A DNA stretch of 64,000 nt from Campylobacter pinnipediorum subsp. pinnipediorum (lineage in GTDB: Bacteria > Campylobacterota > Campylobacteria > Campylobacterales > Campylobacteraceae). Shown here piece after piece: positions 9,901-18,617 of the stretch. The notes under the pieces are model-generated. The model was not told the DNA's origin. It was given only the letters and a program-made list of their open reading frames with translations, and ran no database searches. The stretch spans positions 806,001-870,000 of the forward strand of contig NZ_CP012546.1 of NCBI RefSeq assembly GCF_002021925.1. The letters run 5' to 3'. The position numbers and the translations under genes are program-made. Within the stretch, counting starts at the first letter, position 1. The number at the start of each line of letters is the position of its first letter.

Positions 9901-10497
9901 TATTTTTATTATATCATCATCAATTTGCATTTGGTGATTTATACCGTGACGCATTATTTCAAGATAAAAATCATCTCCAAAAATTTCTTTATATTCAAGG
10001 GCAATTTCTTTTGCTTTTTCATATCCTTTGGCTCCAAATTTAAGATTTCTTTCGCTTAAATTTAAATTCCAACTAACCTCACCTTGTAAACATGCCCCTG
10101 TACATATTATACCTTCGCTATGTTCTTTAAGTATTTTTTTATTTATTCTTGGATAATAGTAAAATCCATCTATATAACTCATAGAGCTAAGATACATTAA
10201 ATTTTTATAGCCTATTTCATTTTTAGCGATTAGTATTAGGTGAAATCTTTGCTTTGTGCTTTTATCTGATAATTCATCTTGATTGTGTATATAGGCTTCC
10301 ATGCCTATTAGCGGTTTTATGCCTTCTTTTTTCATTGTTTTGTAAAAATCTATAGCACCAAACATATTTCCGTGATCTGTTATAGCTACACTTTTTACTC
10401 CGCGTTCTTTAAGTGTTTTTGCAAGTTCTTTTATTTTATTAGCACCATCAAGTAGTGAGTATTCTGTATGTAAATGCAAATGTGTAAAATCGACCAT
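6913..10497 (-). CDS. dnaE: DNA polymerase III alpha subunit
   Basis: Replicative C-family polymerase. 1194 residues, near the usual ~1160. An N-terminal PHP domain opens with FTHLHLHTEYSLLDG, and the catalytic palm carries the PDIDVDF motif with Asp425 and Asp427 (equivalent to E. coli D401 and D403). GPGRGSAAGSLVAYAL and the fingers region follow. A helix-hairpin-helix lies around residues 860-900 and an OB-fold domain near residue 1000 (VGKIEDFSVKMSKNGKKIG). The C-terminal ~100 residues are Lys/Asn-rich. It is monocistronic, with its stop inside a hairpin shared with kefB. The replisome proofreader (DnaQ) is not in this window. Confidence 0.98.
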   Translation of the reverse strand: MVDFTHLHLHTEYSLLDGANKIKELAKTLKERGVKSVAITDHGNMFGAIDFYKTMKKEGIKPLIGMEAYIHNQDELSDKSTKQRFHLILIAKNEIGYKNLMYLSSMSYIDGFYYYPRINKKILKEHSEGIICTGACLQGEVSWNLNLSERNLKFGAKGYEKAKEIALEYKEIFGDDFYLEIMRHGINHQMQIDDDIIKIAKETNIKIIATNDTHYTFKSRADAHEVFMCIAMGKILDDPNRLKHSVHEFYVKSNEDMQALFLDIPEAISNTQEISDKCNLEIKLGDATPPNFKFTLEYAKERGLDLPEPDTRYSFKNDAVFFEYECRKGLEERLKFVPNEKHEEYKKRLQIEIDIINKMNFPGYMVIVWDFINEAKKRGVPVGPGRGSAAGSLVAYALKITDLDPLPYNLLFERFLNPERVSMPDIDVDFCQTRRGEIIDYVIEKYGKYNVAGVITFGKLLAKGVIRDVARVCNMPYSEADAMAKLIPEKLGITLKEAFESEPKIKELISVNKNAERIWKFALDLEGLNRNAGQHAAGVVISNEELWNKTPLFRQSNSPEGHFVTQYSLKYLEDVDLIKFDFLGLKTLTVIDNAIKLIKKRFNKDIIWEQIDKNDQKVYEMIQSGDAIGIFQIESDGMRKLGANLKPDCFEDIVAMLALYRPGPMESGMLDDFVDRKHGRASITYAFKELEPILSPTYGVIVYQEQVMQIVQKIGGFSLGGADLVRRAMGKKIKEEMDNLKGQFVEGAVKKGLDGQKADDLFELIVKFAGYGFNKSHSAAYAYITFQTAYLKAYYPAEFMAALLTSEENNVDKIVKYIDESKRLNIDVLGPDINKSSKEFGVIEVDGASKIIFGLSAIKGVGGAAVDNIIEERKDKDFEDINDLVSRIDAFKVNKKVLESLIYSGAFTSFNISRKCLINNIDNIMDACKKSANIKRNSSESLFADDETMSNVEVELSYSKDEFNEKDLLRYERESTGIYLSGHPLNEYKDEILKINHTLSSDMDTLKETCKTLVVGKIEDFSVKMSKNGKKIGTLNILDLHGNIHITVFERNNSEDSKSNIDILNDIFKDPNKNNLPYAFDVNITIDDQFRNIILNKVIEMAEAKNKKFNTKKLQKEVKQRSYNNLEIVLNLENIDKEKLIELYKISAKLSDVENKNRLILKILNNSTKEEYKFNTDFFVGDNFTDEVSGYIAG

Positions 10498-10594
10498 ATT
10501 ATTTTCCTAAATTTCATTAATATAGTTATGTTAGCTAATTTTATCTTTTATGTTGCTTTGTATTTTTTTGTTGTGTTTTGTGATTATAATAAAT

Positions 10595-10628
10595 TTGCCA
10601 TCAAAAAATTAAAAATTTAAGATGGCAA
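10595..10628 (-). terminator. Hairpin after the RRM gene
   Basis: An 8-bp inverted repeat (10595-10602 with 10621-10628) with an A/T-only 18-base loop lies just downstream of the RRM gene stop and before dnaE on the same strand. A simple terminator is likely, but the U-tract is poor. Confidence 0.4.
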
Positions 10629-10637
10629 GAATGAGCT

Positions 10638-10883
10638 TTACTCTTTTGGGCGAGATTCGTTTACTCTTAGATTGCGTCCATCAATCTCTTTATTATTGAT
10701 TTCATTTATAGCTTTTTGTGCGGCTACATTATCATCCATTTCAATAAATCCAAATCCTTTAGAACGATTTGTATCACGATCTTTTACAATCTTTGCACGT
10801 TTTACTTCACCAAATGGTGTAAAAACTTCCTTAAGCTCAGTTTCTGTCATACGATATGACAAATTTCCCACATAGATATTCAC
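10638..10883 (-). CDS. Single-RRM RNA-binding protein
   Basis: An 81-residue protein that is almost entirely one RNA recognition motif. RNP2 is IYVGNL near the N-terminus (residues 3-8) and RNP1 is KGFGFIEM around residues 42-49; the tail ends NESRPKE. Small single-RRM proteins are common in Campylobacter, Helicobacter and cyanobacteria (Rbp family) and bind RNA through the RNP aromatic residues, but the targets in this group are not known. It lies between dnaE and the DJ-1 gene on the same strand, with its own ~90-base upstream gap. Confidence 0.9.
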   Translation of the reverse strand: MNIYVGNLSYRMTETELKEVFTPFGEVKRAKIVKDRDTNRSKGFGFIEMDDNVAAQKAINEINNKEIDGRNLRVNESRPKE

Positions 10884-10975
10884 TAGGGTTTTCCTTTAAA
10901 ATTTTTCCGACATTAATTTCGGTTGATGTAATGATACCCTAATTTTTCCAAAAATTAGCATAAAATATAATTTTT

Positions 10976-11518
10976 TTATAATAAAATTTCTTTTTTTATT
11001 TCATTAAGCTTATTTTCTCCAACCAATTCTTTTATTAAAGCTAGTGAAAATTCCATTGCTGTAGCAGGACCTTTTGATGTTATGATATTGTCATCTATAA
11101 CTACATTTTGATCATTTATATAACCAAAATTTCTTACTTCATTCTCAAATCCAGGATAGCATGTAAAATTATTTTTTAAAACTCCAGCTTTTGAAAGAAC
11201 CATAGGAGCGGCACATATAGCGGATATGTATTTACCTTTTTTGTGAAAATAATTTAATACTTCTAGTACCTTATTATTATTGGCTAAATTTTTTGTTCCA
11301 GTAAGACCACCAGGTAAAATTATCATATCAAAACTCGTTTCATCAAGCTCATCTAATAAGATATTTGCTTTTACAGTTATGTCATGAGTGCCATTTATTA
11401 GAGCTTGATTTAACCCAACTATACTAACATCTATTCCAGCTCTTCTTAAAATGTCTATTGTAGTAATTGCTTCTATTTCTTCAAATCCATCAGCTAGGAT
11501 GATTGCAACTTTTTTCAT
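10976..11518 (-). CDS. DJ-1/PfpI family protein
   Basis: 180-residue cytoplasmic protein of the DJ-1/ThiJ/PfpI superfamily, YajL/DJ-1 subgroup. The opening ADGFEEIE motif supplies the acidic partner (Glu13/14). The nucleophile elbow AICAAPMVL puts the reactive cysteine at Cys102, and KGPATAMEF sits near the C-terminus as in YajL. Members act as redox-responsive chaperones, glyoxalases or disputed deglycases; which applies here cannot be read from sequence. Divergently placed from the selenoprotein gene 110 bases away, so two redox-type proteins share one control region. Confidence 0.88.
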   Translation of the reverse strand: MKKVAIILADGFEEIEAITTIDILRRAGIDVSIVGLNQALINGTHDITVKANILLDELDETSFDMIILPGGLTGTKNLANNNKVLEVLNYFHKKGKYISAICAAPMVLSKAGVLKNNFTCYPGFENEVRNFGYINDQNVVIDDNIITSKGPATAMEFSLALIKELVGENKLNEIKKEILL

Positions 11519-11627
11519 TGTTTTCCTTTTTTTGTGTTTTAAAAGTATTTATAGTATTTTATCATACTATTTAATAAAATTTTGATAGAATAAAAATCTA
11601 ACAGAAATTTTAACGAAAGGAATGGAA

Positions 11628-11873
11628 ATGCAAGTAAAAATAACTTACTGCAACTCTTGAAACTATCGTCCAGTAGCTTCTCGTGTAGAAGATGAAATAA
11701 AATCAAACTTTGGCGATAGTATTGTTGAGAAAATAGAAGGAAGTGGCGGAGATTTTATCGTTGAAGTAGATGGTAAAGTTATATTTTCAAAAAAAGACAG
11801 AATAGGAACTAACGATGAAGTTAGATTTCCAAATGGTGGAGAAATCACCAAACTTATAAAAGAACTAAACTAA
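11628..11873 (+). CDS. SelW/Rdx-like selenoprotein with in-frame UGA
   Basis: Read with TGA at 11658-11660 as selenocysteine, this is an 81-residue protein. It starts MQVKITYCNS, then Sec11, then NYRPVASRVEDEI, and ends KLIKELN before TAA. The CxxU motif (Cys8, Sec11) at the end of the first beta strand, the NYRP that follows, and the later GxGGDFIVEVDG and FPNGGEI segments are hallmarks of the SelW-like Rdx family of thioredoxin-fold redox proteins. The ATG at 11628 has an AAAGGA site six bases upstream; an in-frame ATG at 11622 is too close to it. A candidate bSECIS hairpin follows the UGA. SelW-like selenoproteins are known in Epsilonproteobacteria, and Campylobacter has selenocysteine machinery for formate dehydrogenase. 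Ordinary gene callers would miss it or call a truncated ORF. Confidence 0.9.
11677..11691 (+). promoter_or_regulatory. Candidate bacterial SECIS stem-loop
   Basis: A 5-bp stem (11677-11681 with 11687-11691) has a 5-base loop CGTGT that contains the G-U pair SelB recognises in bSECIS loops. The loop lies about 22 bases after the UGA, near the expected distance. The short stem makes this a prediction only. Confidence 0.5.
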
Positions 11874-11877
11874 ACTT

Positions 11878-11910
11878 TTAAGACCAAGGTCTTATGTGCT
11901 TTGGTCTTAA
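11878..11910 (+). terminator. Inverted repeat after the SelW-like gene
   Basis: Ten-base arms (11878-11887 with 11901-11910) form a stem five bases after the stop codon. It is followed by an A-run rather than a T-run, so it is a weak Rho-independent terminator on the plus strand. The rest of the gap to 12020 is A/T-rich with no gene seen. Confidence 0.45.
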
Positions 11911-12006
11911 AAAAATATTTAATCCACAAAAAATATTAAATAATGTTATGTTTTTATTTTTTTGAAATCTTTTAAGTTTTTATTTAATATATTAAATTAA
12001 TATTAA

Positions 12007-13158
<1,152 letters not shown>

Positions 13159-13171
13159 TAGTTAATTGCAG

Positions 13172-13225
13172 TCCGAAATTATTGTTTTATAATTATTACT
13201 ATAATTTCGGATTTTTTACTTTTTT
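13172..13225 (+). terminator. Rho-independent terminator of ansB
   Basis: A perfect 11-bp stem (13172-13182 with 13201-13211) is followed at once by six Ts and then a second run of seven Ts. Beyond it, 13226-13448 contains only broken frames: a minus-strand stretch ending in an LTKAGLKLL-like segment is interrupted by a stop and could not be assigned. Confidence 0.85.
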
Positions 13226-13448
13226 TGATTATTTTCTATATTTATTTTTTAGGATTTTATAATGAAAAAAGTTTAATTTATATTTAATTTATTTCTTCTT
13301 GTTTTGATAATAAAAGTGTTAATAATTTAAGACCAGCTTTAGTAAGTGATATTTCTAGGATTGATGATTTGTCTTTTAATTAAAACTCATGAGATGGAAT
13401 TTTAAGATTTGTATCAAAAAATAATTTATCAAAAATAACCATACTTAT

Positions 13449-13934
13449 TTAACTTATAGTCTTAGCCATACCATCTACTTCTAATGTAATTTGATTTGTG
13501 TTGTTTGCTATTTTAACATTTTGTTGAGTTAGCATATCTACTTCTGAAACAGATTTATTAATCATATTAATACCTTCTGCTTGCTCTTTTATAGACTCAC
13601 TCATTTCATTTATTGATTGAGCTAATACATTTGTATTTGCTTCTATCTCTCCTAATGATTTTTGAGTTCTTTCTGCTAGTTTTCTTACTTCATCGGCAAC
13701 AACTGCCTTGAAAGCATTAATGCTATCTGTTAGAACTTTTTTCACCCTAGAAACATTTAAAGTCTTTTTTGGGATCGTTTTTGGGAAAACTTCTTTTTGT
13801 ATCTTTTGCAGTTTTAAAATTGCTGACTATGCTTCTTTGTAGCTTTGAAATGCAAAGATGGAGAATAATACAATAAATATGGCCAAAATAACAATTTGGA
13901 TACCTTTTACATATATAAATCCTTTTTTTTGTGT
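13449..13934 (-). pseudogene. Remnant of a methyl-accepting chemotaxis protein
   Basis: One minus-strand frame carries the beginning and end of a chemoreceptor with most of it missing. The upstream part encodes a transmembrane stretch (GIQIVILAIFIVLFSIFAF), stopped by a TAG at 13827-13829. About 25 codons on comes INAFKAVVADEVRKLAERTQKSL, part of the signalling-hairpin region. The conserved hairpin tip (NAAIEAARAGE...) is deleted between INAF and AVVADEV, as are the ligand-binding and HAMP regions. The rest (to 13449) is the C-terminal adaptation helix. No credible start codon was found. A non-functional relic, which agrees with the two decayed taxis genes at 58-60 kb. Confidence 0.8.
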
Positions 13935-14067
13935 AATAAATTTATTTTGTAATTTTGTTATATATTTATTGAATTTTTAAATAATATTTATAATTTTAGT
14001 AGTTAATTTTTTGCCTTTTTGCGTATTAAATATTTATTCTTTAAACTAAGCTCTTATATTAATATGA

Positions 14068-14073
14068 TAAAAT
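14068..14073 (+). promoter_or_regulatory. Likely -10 box of the glycan operon
   Basis: TAAAAT at 14068-14073, preceded by TATGAT and a T-rich region, lies about 35 bases before the TTG start of ugd. It is the only promoter-like sequence seen ahead of the 13-kb glycan operon. Between the chemoreceptor relic and this box (13935-14055) only A/T-rich sequence is visible. Confidence 0.45.
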
Positions 14074-14106
14074 ACGCGCATAAATAAAAAAATCAAGGAT
14101 AGAATT

Positions 14107-15429
14107 TTGAAAATCGGAGTTGTTGGTACAGGATATGTAGGACTTGTTAGTGGTGCTTGTTTGGCAAAAATGGGCAATAGCGTAATTTGTATTGATGTAG
14201 ATGAAAAAAAGATACAGGATCTAAAAAATTCACAAATACCGATATACGAACCAGGTCTTGCCGAAATTGTATCTGAGTGTATCCAAAATAACTCCTTGCT
14301 TTTTAGCACAGATATAAAAGATGCTTTATCACATTCTGATGTGTTGTTTATAGCTGTTGGAACTCCCATGGGAAGCGATGGACAAGCTGACTTAAAATAT
14401 GTTTTACAAGTCGCAAAAAGCATAGGTGAAAATATCACTCATCCTATGATAATAGTTGATAAATCAACTGTTCCTGTTGGTACTGGCGAAAAGGTTAATG
14501 AGATAATATGCCAAGAAATTCAAAAAAGAAATTTAGATATTAAGTTTGAAGTTGTTTCAAATCCTGAGTTTTTAAAAGAGGGTGCTGCTGTTGATGATTT
14601 TTTAAAGCCAGATAGAGTGGTCGTTGGCTCATCTACAGCTTGGGGCGATAGTGTAATGAGAGAGCTTTATGCTCCATTTATGAAAAATCACGATAGGTTT
14701 ATATCTATGGATGTAAAATCAGCGGAGATGACAAAATATGCTGCAAATTCAATGCTTGCTACTAAAATAAGCTTTATAAACGAGATAGCAAATATATGCG
14801 AAAAGGTTGGAGCTGATGTAAACTTGGTGAGAAAAGGCATTGGTAGCGATTCTAGAATAGGTTATAGTTTTATATATCCTGGATGCGGATATGGTGGGAG
14901 CTGCTTTCCAAAAGATGTGGAAGCCTTGATATATACAGCTAGACAAAATGGGTTTGAGCCTGAGTTGTTAAATGCTGTTAAATCAAGAAACAAAGCACAA
15001 AAAAGGGTTTTATTTGATAAAATTTATGCATTTTTTGATGGAAATTTAAGTGGTAAAAAAATAGCACTTTGGGGACTTGCATTTAAGCCAAATACAGATG
15101 ATATGAGAGAAGCTAGTTCTATAACTTTAATTGAACTTCTTGAAAAAGAAGGTGCTGTTGTAAGTGCTTATGACCCAAAAGCTGTTGATGAAGCTAAAAA
15201 ATATCTTAAAAACTCAAAAATAACTTATACTAAAAACAAATATGATGCATTAGATGATGCTGAATGTATGGTGCTTTTGACTGAGTGGAGTGAGTTTAGG
15301 TCGCCTGATTTTTATGAGATAAAAAACAGATTGAAAAATCCGGTTATTTTTGATGGAAGAAATCAATATAATTTAAAAACATTACAAGATATTGGATTTA
15401 AATATTTTCAAATAGGAGTTAAAGCTTGA
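14107..15429 (+). CDS. ugd: UDP-glucose 6-dehydrogenase
   Basis: NAD-dependent oxidation of UDP-glucose to UDP-glucuronate. 440 residues, the standard length. The N-terminal Rossmann motif GVVGTGYVGLVSG and the IPIYEPGL segment are typical of the Ugd/KfiD branch. The catalytic cysteine is Cys266 in GYGGSCFPKDVEAL, and the C-terminal UDP-binding domain contains LWGLAFKPNTDDMREASS. It starts at TTG 14107, seven bases after AAGGA. First gene of the glycan operon, overlapping ecotin by four bases. UDP-glucuronate here suggests a hexuronic acid in the glycan, which the classic C. jejuni heptasaccharide lacks. Confidence 0.94.
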   Translation: MKIGVVGTGYVGLVSGACLAKMGNSVICIDVDEKKIQDLKNSQIPIYEPGLAEIVSECIQNNSLLFSTDIKDALSHSDVLFIAVGTPMGSDGQADLKYVLQVAKSIGENITHPMIIVDKSTVPVGTGEKVNEIICQEIQKRNLDIKFEVVSNPEFLKEGAAVDDFLKPDRVVVGSSTAWGDSVMRELYAPFMKNHDRFISMDVKSAEMTKYAANSMLATKISFINEIANICEKVGADVNLVRKGIGSDSRIGYSFIYPGCGYGGSCFPKDVEALIYTARQNGFEPELLNAVKSRNKAQKRVLFDKIYAFFDGNLSGKKIALWGLAFKPNTDDMREASSITLIELLEKEGAVVSAYDPKAVDEAKKYLKNSKITYTKNKYDALDDAECMVLLTEWSEFRSPDFYEIKNRLKNPVIFDGRNQYNLKTLQDIGFKYFQIGVKA

Positions 15430-15863
15430 AAAAGATAGTTTTATTTATTTTTGTTGTTTGTTGCTCGTTTTCTTATGATTTGAGTATTTACCCTAAGCCA
15501 AAAGATGGTTTTGTTCAAAAAGTTATAAACTTAGAGCCTAGAAATGATGAAGATAATCTTAGGGTTGAGATTTATTTTGGTAAAGATATTTTAACTGATT
15601 GTAACTATCATTTCTTTGTAGATGGAAGACTTAAAGAGTTAAACCTTGATGGATGGGGATATAAATATTATGAATTTGATGGCAAGGATGAGCTAGCAAA
15701 TACCTTGATGATGTGTGATGGAGCTAAAAAGAGTAAATTTGTAACTTATCAAGATGTGTTAAAACCTAGATATAATTCAAAATTACCAATTGTTGTTTAT
15801 GTGAAAAAAGACATAAAATTGCAAGTTAAAGTTTTTAAAGAGATAGAAAGCGAGATAAGATGA
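15426..15863 (+). CDS. eco: Ecotin-type serine protease inhibitor
   Basis: Periplasmic inhibitor of trypsin-fold serine proteases. The 145-residue precursor has a signal peptide (~1-16, ending SFS). The mature part follows ecotin throughout: [18 protein letters not shown], a DC pair at 58-59, [12 protein letters not shown], the reactive-site loop ending in Cys97 and [13 protein letters not shown]. Cys59 and Cys97 align with the E. coli loop disulfide. The loop reads T-L-M-M-C, so by alignment to E. coli (T-M-M-A-C) the P1 residue is probably Leu94 (or Met95 with a one-residue shift), fitting elastase/chymotrypsin-like targets. TTG start, AGGAG seven bases upstream. Ecotins are known from C. 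rectus and C. showae. It overlaps ugd by four bases and the next dehydrogenase by four, so it is translated as part of the glycan operon. Confidence 0.92.
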   Translation: MKKIVLFIFVVCCSFSYDLSIYPKPKDGFVQKVINLEPRNDEDNLRVEIYFGKDILTDCNYHFFVDGRLKELNLDGWGYKYYEFDGKDELANTLMMCDGAKKSKFVTYQDVLKPRYNSKLPIVVYVKKDIKLQVKVFKEIESEIR

Positions 15864-17095
15864 ATATAGCAGTTATTGGACTTGGTTATGTTGGACTTCC
15901 TTTAGCAGTAGCATTTTCTGAAAAATATAGTGTTGTTGGATTTGATATTAATTTAGAACGAATTAATGAGCTTAAAAATGGTATAGATAGAACATTGGAG
16001 CTTGATGATAAACAAATGCAAAAAGCTATTGATAACGGTATGAAATTTAGCACAAAATTAGAAGATGTAAAAGATTGTAATTTTTTTATAGTTACAGTTC
16101 CTACTCCTATAGATAAAAATAAAAGACCTGATTTAACCCCTGTTATAAAAGCTACTCAAAGTGTGGCAAAGGTATTAAAAAAAGGCGATATTGTTGTTTA
16201 TGAAAGCACGGTTTATCCTGGTGTTACAGAAGATATTTGTGTGCCTATACTAGAAGATATTAGTGGATTTAAGTTTAATCAAGACTTCTTTTGCGGATAC
16301 TCCCCAGAACGAATAAATCCGGGCGATAAAGAACACACTGTTACTAAAATCAAAAAAATAACTAGTGGTTCAACACCTGAGATAGCTGATAAGATAGATG
16401 AAATTTATAAATCCATAATCACAGCTGGAACCCATAAAGCAAGTAGCATCAAAGTGGCTGAGGCTGCAAAAGTCATAGAAAATACTCAAAGAGATATAAA
16501 TATAGCTTTTATAAATGAACTTGCTATGATTTTTAACAAGATGAATATAAATACTAATGATGTTTTAGAAGCTGCTGGCACAAAGTGGAATTTTTTAAAT
16601 TTCAAACCTGGCTTAGTTGGCGGGCATTGTATAGGTGTTGATCCTTACTATCTTACATTTAAAGCACAAGAGCTTGGATTTCATCCAGAGATGATTTTGG
16701 CTGGTCGTAGAATCAATGATAATATGGGAAAATATGTGGCTTCTGAAATAGTTAAACTTATGATAAAAGATGGTATTGCTATAAATAGATCAAAGATTTT
16801 AATTTTGGGTATTACGTTTAAAGAAAATTGTCCTGATATTAGAAACTCACGCGTGATTGATGTTATAGATGAGCTTAAAGATTTTGGTTGCGAAGTTGAT
16901 ATATTTGACCCTTGGGCTAGCAAAAAAGAGGTAAAACAAGAATACAATATGCAAATGATTCAAAACTATAATGCAGATGATTATGATTGTATAGTTACAG
17001 CTGTTGCTCATAATGAGTTTAAGGGGCTTGATTTTAAAGATAAATTGGTATATGATATAAAAAATATCTACCCTAAAGCTAGTGCGAGACTTTAA
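15860..17095 (+). CDS. tviB: UDP-HexNAc 6-dehydrogenase, TviB/WbpO type
   Basis: 411-residue nucleotide-sugar dehydrogenase of the branch that oxidises UDP-GlcNAc or UDP-GalNAc to the uronic acid (TviB, WbpO, WbpA), distinct from the Ugd upstream. The N-terminus is [14 protein letters not shown]. The segments [25 protein letters not shown] and [11 protein letters not shown] are characteristic of this branch. The catalytic cysteine is Cys257 in [15 protein letters not shown]. The substrate (GlcNAc or GalNAc) cannot be decided from motifs. Overlaps ecotin by four bases. It implies an N-acetylhexosaminuronic acid donor for one of the operon's glycosyltransferases. Confidence 0.9.
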   Translation: MNIAVIGLGYVGLPLAVAFSEKYSVVGFDINLERINELKNGIDRTLELDDKQMQKAIDNGMKFSTKLEDVKDCNFFIVTVPTPIDKNKRPDLTPVIKATQSVAKVLKKGDIVVYESTVYPGVTEDICVPILEDISGFKFNQDFFCGYSPERINPGDKEHTVTKIKKITSGSTPEIADKIDEIYKSIITAGTHKASSIKVAEAAKVIENTQRDINIAFINELAMIFNKMNINTNDVLEAAGTKWNFLNFKPGLVGGHCIGVDPYYLTFKAQELGFHPEMILAGRRINDNMGKYVASEIVKLMIKDGIAINRSKILILGITFKENCPDIRNSRVIDVIDELKDFGCEVDIFDPWASKKEVKQEYNMQMIQNYNADDYDCIVTAVAHNEFKGLDFKDKLVYDIKNIYPKASARL

Positions 17096-17098
17096 AGC

Positions 17099-18616
17099 TT
17101 GATATTAAATTTGTCCAGTTCCATAATAGTTTTTTTGGTATCTTTTGGGATAAATTTTTTTCTTACACCATACATTGTTCAAAGCCTTGGAAATGAAGCT
17201 TATGGCTTTATTGGGCTTTGCAATGCTATAATCTCTTATGCTTATGTAATAACTTTATCTATAAATTCTGTTAGTTCTAGATTTGTTGCATATGAGTGGC
17301 ATAAAAATAATTTTGAAAAATCAAATACCTATTATTCATCTGTTTTGATTGTTAATATCTTTTTCTCTTTGGTAGTAGCCATTGTTGCTATATTTTTTAT
17401 TTTTAATATAAATTATTTTTTAAATATTCCACAACATTTGCTTTATGATGTTAAACTTACCTTTATTTTTTATTTTATAAATTTTTGTGTTTTGCTTTTT
17501 AATGGTGTTTTATCTGTTTGTGCTTTTGTTACAGATAAGTTATATATTATTTCTATTAGAAATGCTATATCTAGTATACTTTTTGCTTGTTTGGTTGTAT
17601 TGTTATTTTATCTTTTAAAACCTATGATTTCTTATCTTGCTATTTGTGCTTTGATATCTAGTGTATTTGTTTTTTGTGCGACTTTTTTTGTTTCTAAAAA
17701 AATAGCCCCTGATTTGAAATTTAGCCTTTTAAAATTTGATTTTTTATCCATAAAAGAGCTTTTTCGTTCTGGGGTTTGGAGTAGTTTTTCTGCCTTAAAT
17801 CGTGTTTTGTTAAATGGGACAGATCTTTTTATATGCAATATTTTTCTAAACTCAAATTTAGTTGGAATACTTGCTATATCTAAGATAGCTCCACTTATAT
17901 TAGAGAGTTTTGTAGCACAAATAAGTGCTATATTTTCACCAAAATTTATCAAATTTTACTCCGCAAATAAAATTAAAAGGCTTATTTTAGAGATAAGATT
18001 TGCAATGAAAATAGTTGCTTTTATAGCCGGTGTTCCTTTGGCTATATTTATTGTTTTTGCAAAAGATTTTTATATGCTTTGGCTATCTTTTAAAAGTATT
18101 GATGAAATTTCGTTTATATATCAAATAAGCATGATAGCTATCATTCCAATCGCTCTTATAAGCTATCTTTTTCCTTTGCTAAACATAGATAGCACATCAA
18201 ATAATTTAAAACGACCGGCCATAGCAAATACTATTTTTGGAGTATTTACCATTTTAACACAAATTTTACTGCTTAAATATACTAATTATGGTCTTGTTGG
18301 GGTCGTTTGTGTGCTTTGTGTTTTTTATAGTTTTAGGATATTGTTTTTTGATCTCTTAAATGGTGCTTTAAATCTTAATTTAAAGCTTTATACTTTTTAT
18401 ATTATCTATATAAAACATATTTTTACCTTTTTTATTTTGCTAATTTTTTATTTTTGTATTAGTGAATTTATAGATATAAAAGATTGGTTTGATTTTGTTT
18501 TTAATATATTTTTTATAGCATTATTGGGATATTTTATAAATTTATTTTTATTATTTTCAAAGAAAGAAAGAAAGAAAATGTTTTTATATATAAAAGCAAA
18601 AGTTAAAAGAGCTTGA
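17099..18616 (+). CDS. Wzx-type polysaccharide flippase
   Basis: 505-residue integral membrane protein of the MOP/polysaccharide exporter family. It has about a dozen or more hydrophobic helices, an N-terminal LTPYIVQSLGNEAYGFIGL segment typical of Wzx/O-antigen flippases, and a basic C-terminus. It probably moves the lipid-linked oligosaccharide across the inner membrane for PglB, the job done in C. jejuni by the ABC protein PglK, which is absent here. It starts at TTG 17099, four bases after the previous stop, with a weak ribosome site. A tetranucleotide AAAG repeat sits in the last codons (18559-18577). Confidence 0.88.
   Translation: MILNLSSSIIVFLVSFGINFFLTPYIVQSLGNEAYGFIGLCNAIISYAYVITLSINSVSSRFVAYEWHKNNFEKSNTYYSSVLIVNIFFSLVVAIVAIFFIFNINYFLNIPQHLLYDVKLTFIFYFINFCVLLFNGVLSVCAFVTDKLYIISIRNAISSILFACLVVLLFYLLKPMISYLAICALISSVFVFCATFFVSKKIAPDLKFSLLKFDFLSIKELFRSGVWSSFSALNRVLLNGTDLFICNIFLNSNLVGILAISKIAPLILESFVAQISAIFSPKFIKFYSANKIKRLILEIRFAMKIVAFIAGVPLAIFIVFAKDFYMLWLSFKSIDEISFIYQISMIAIIPIALISYLFPLLNIDSTSNNLKRPAIANTIFGVFTILTQILLLKYTNYGLVGVVCVLCVFYSFRILFFDLLNGALNLNLKLYTFYIIYIKHIFTFFILLIFYFCISEFIDIKDWFDFVFNIFFIALLGYFINLFLLFSKKERKKMFLYIKAKVKRA
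18559..18577 (+). repeat. AAAG tetranucleotide repeat
   Basis: Four AAAG units plus AAA lie in the 3' end of the flippase gene, encoding the basic stretch KKERKK. Slippage by one unit would change only the last few residues and could shift the stop relative to the GT25 start at 18618. The copy number is low for a phase-variable tract. Confidence 0.6.
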
Positions 18617-18617
18617 T

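Noticed and set aside
11663-11851. Minus-strand ORF of 62 codons over the selenoprotein gene
   Set aside because: It is the antisense shadow of the SelW-like gene; low-complexity Ser/Pro/Leu product and no ribosome site.
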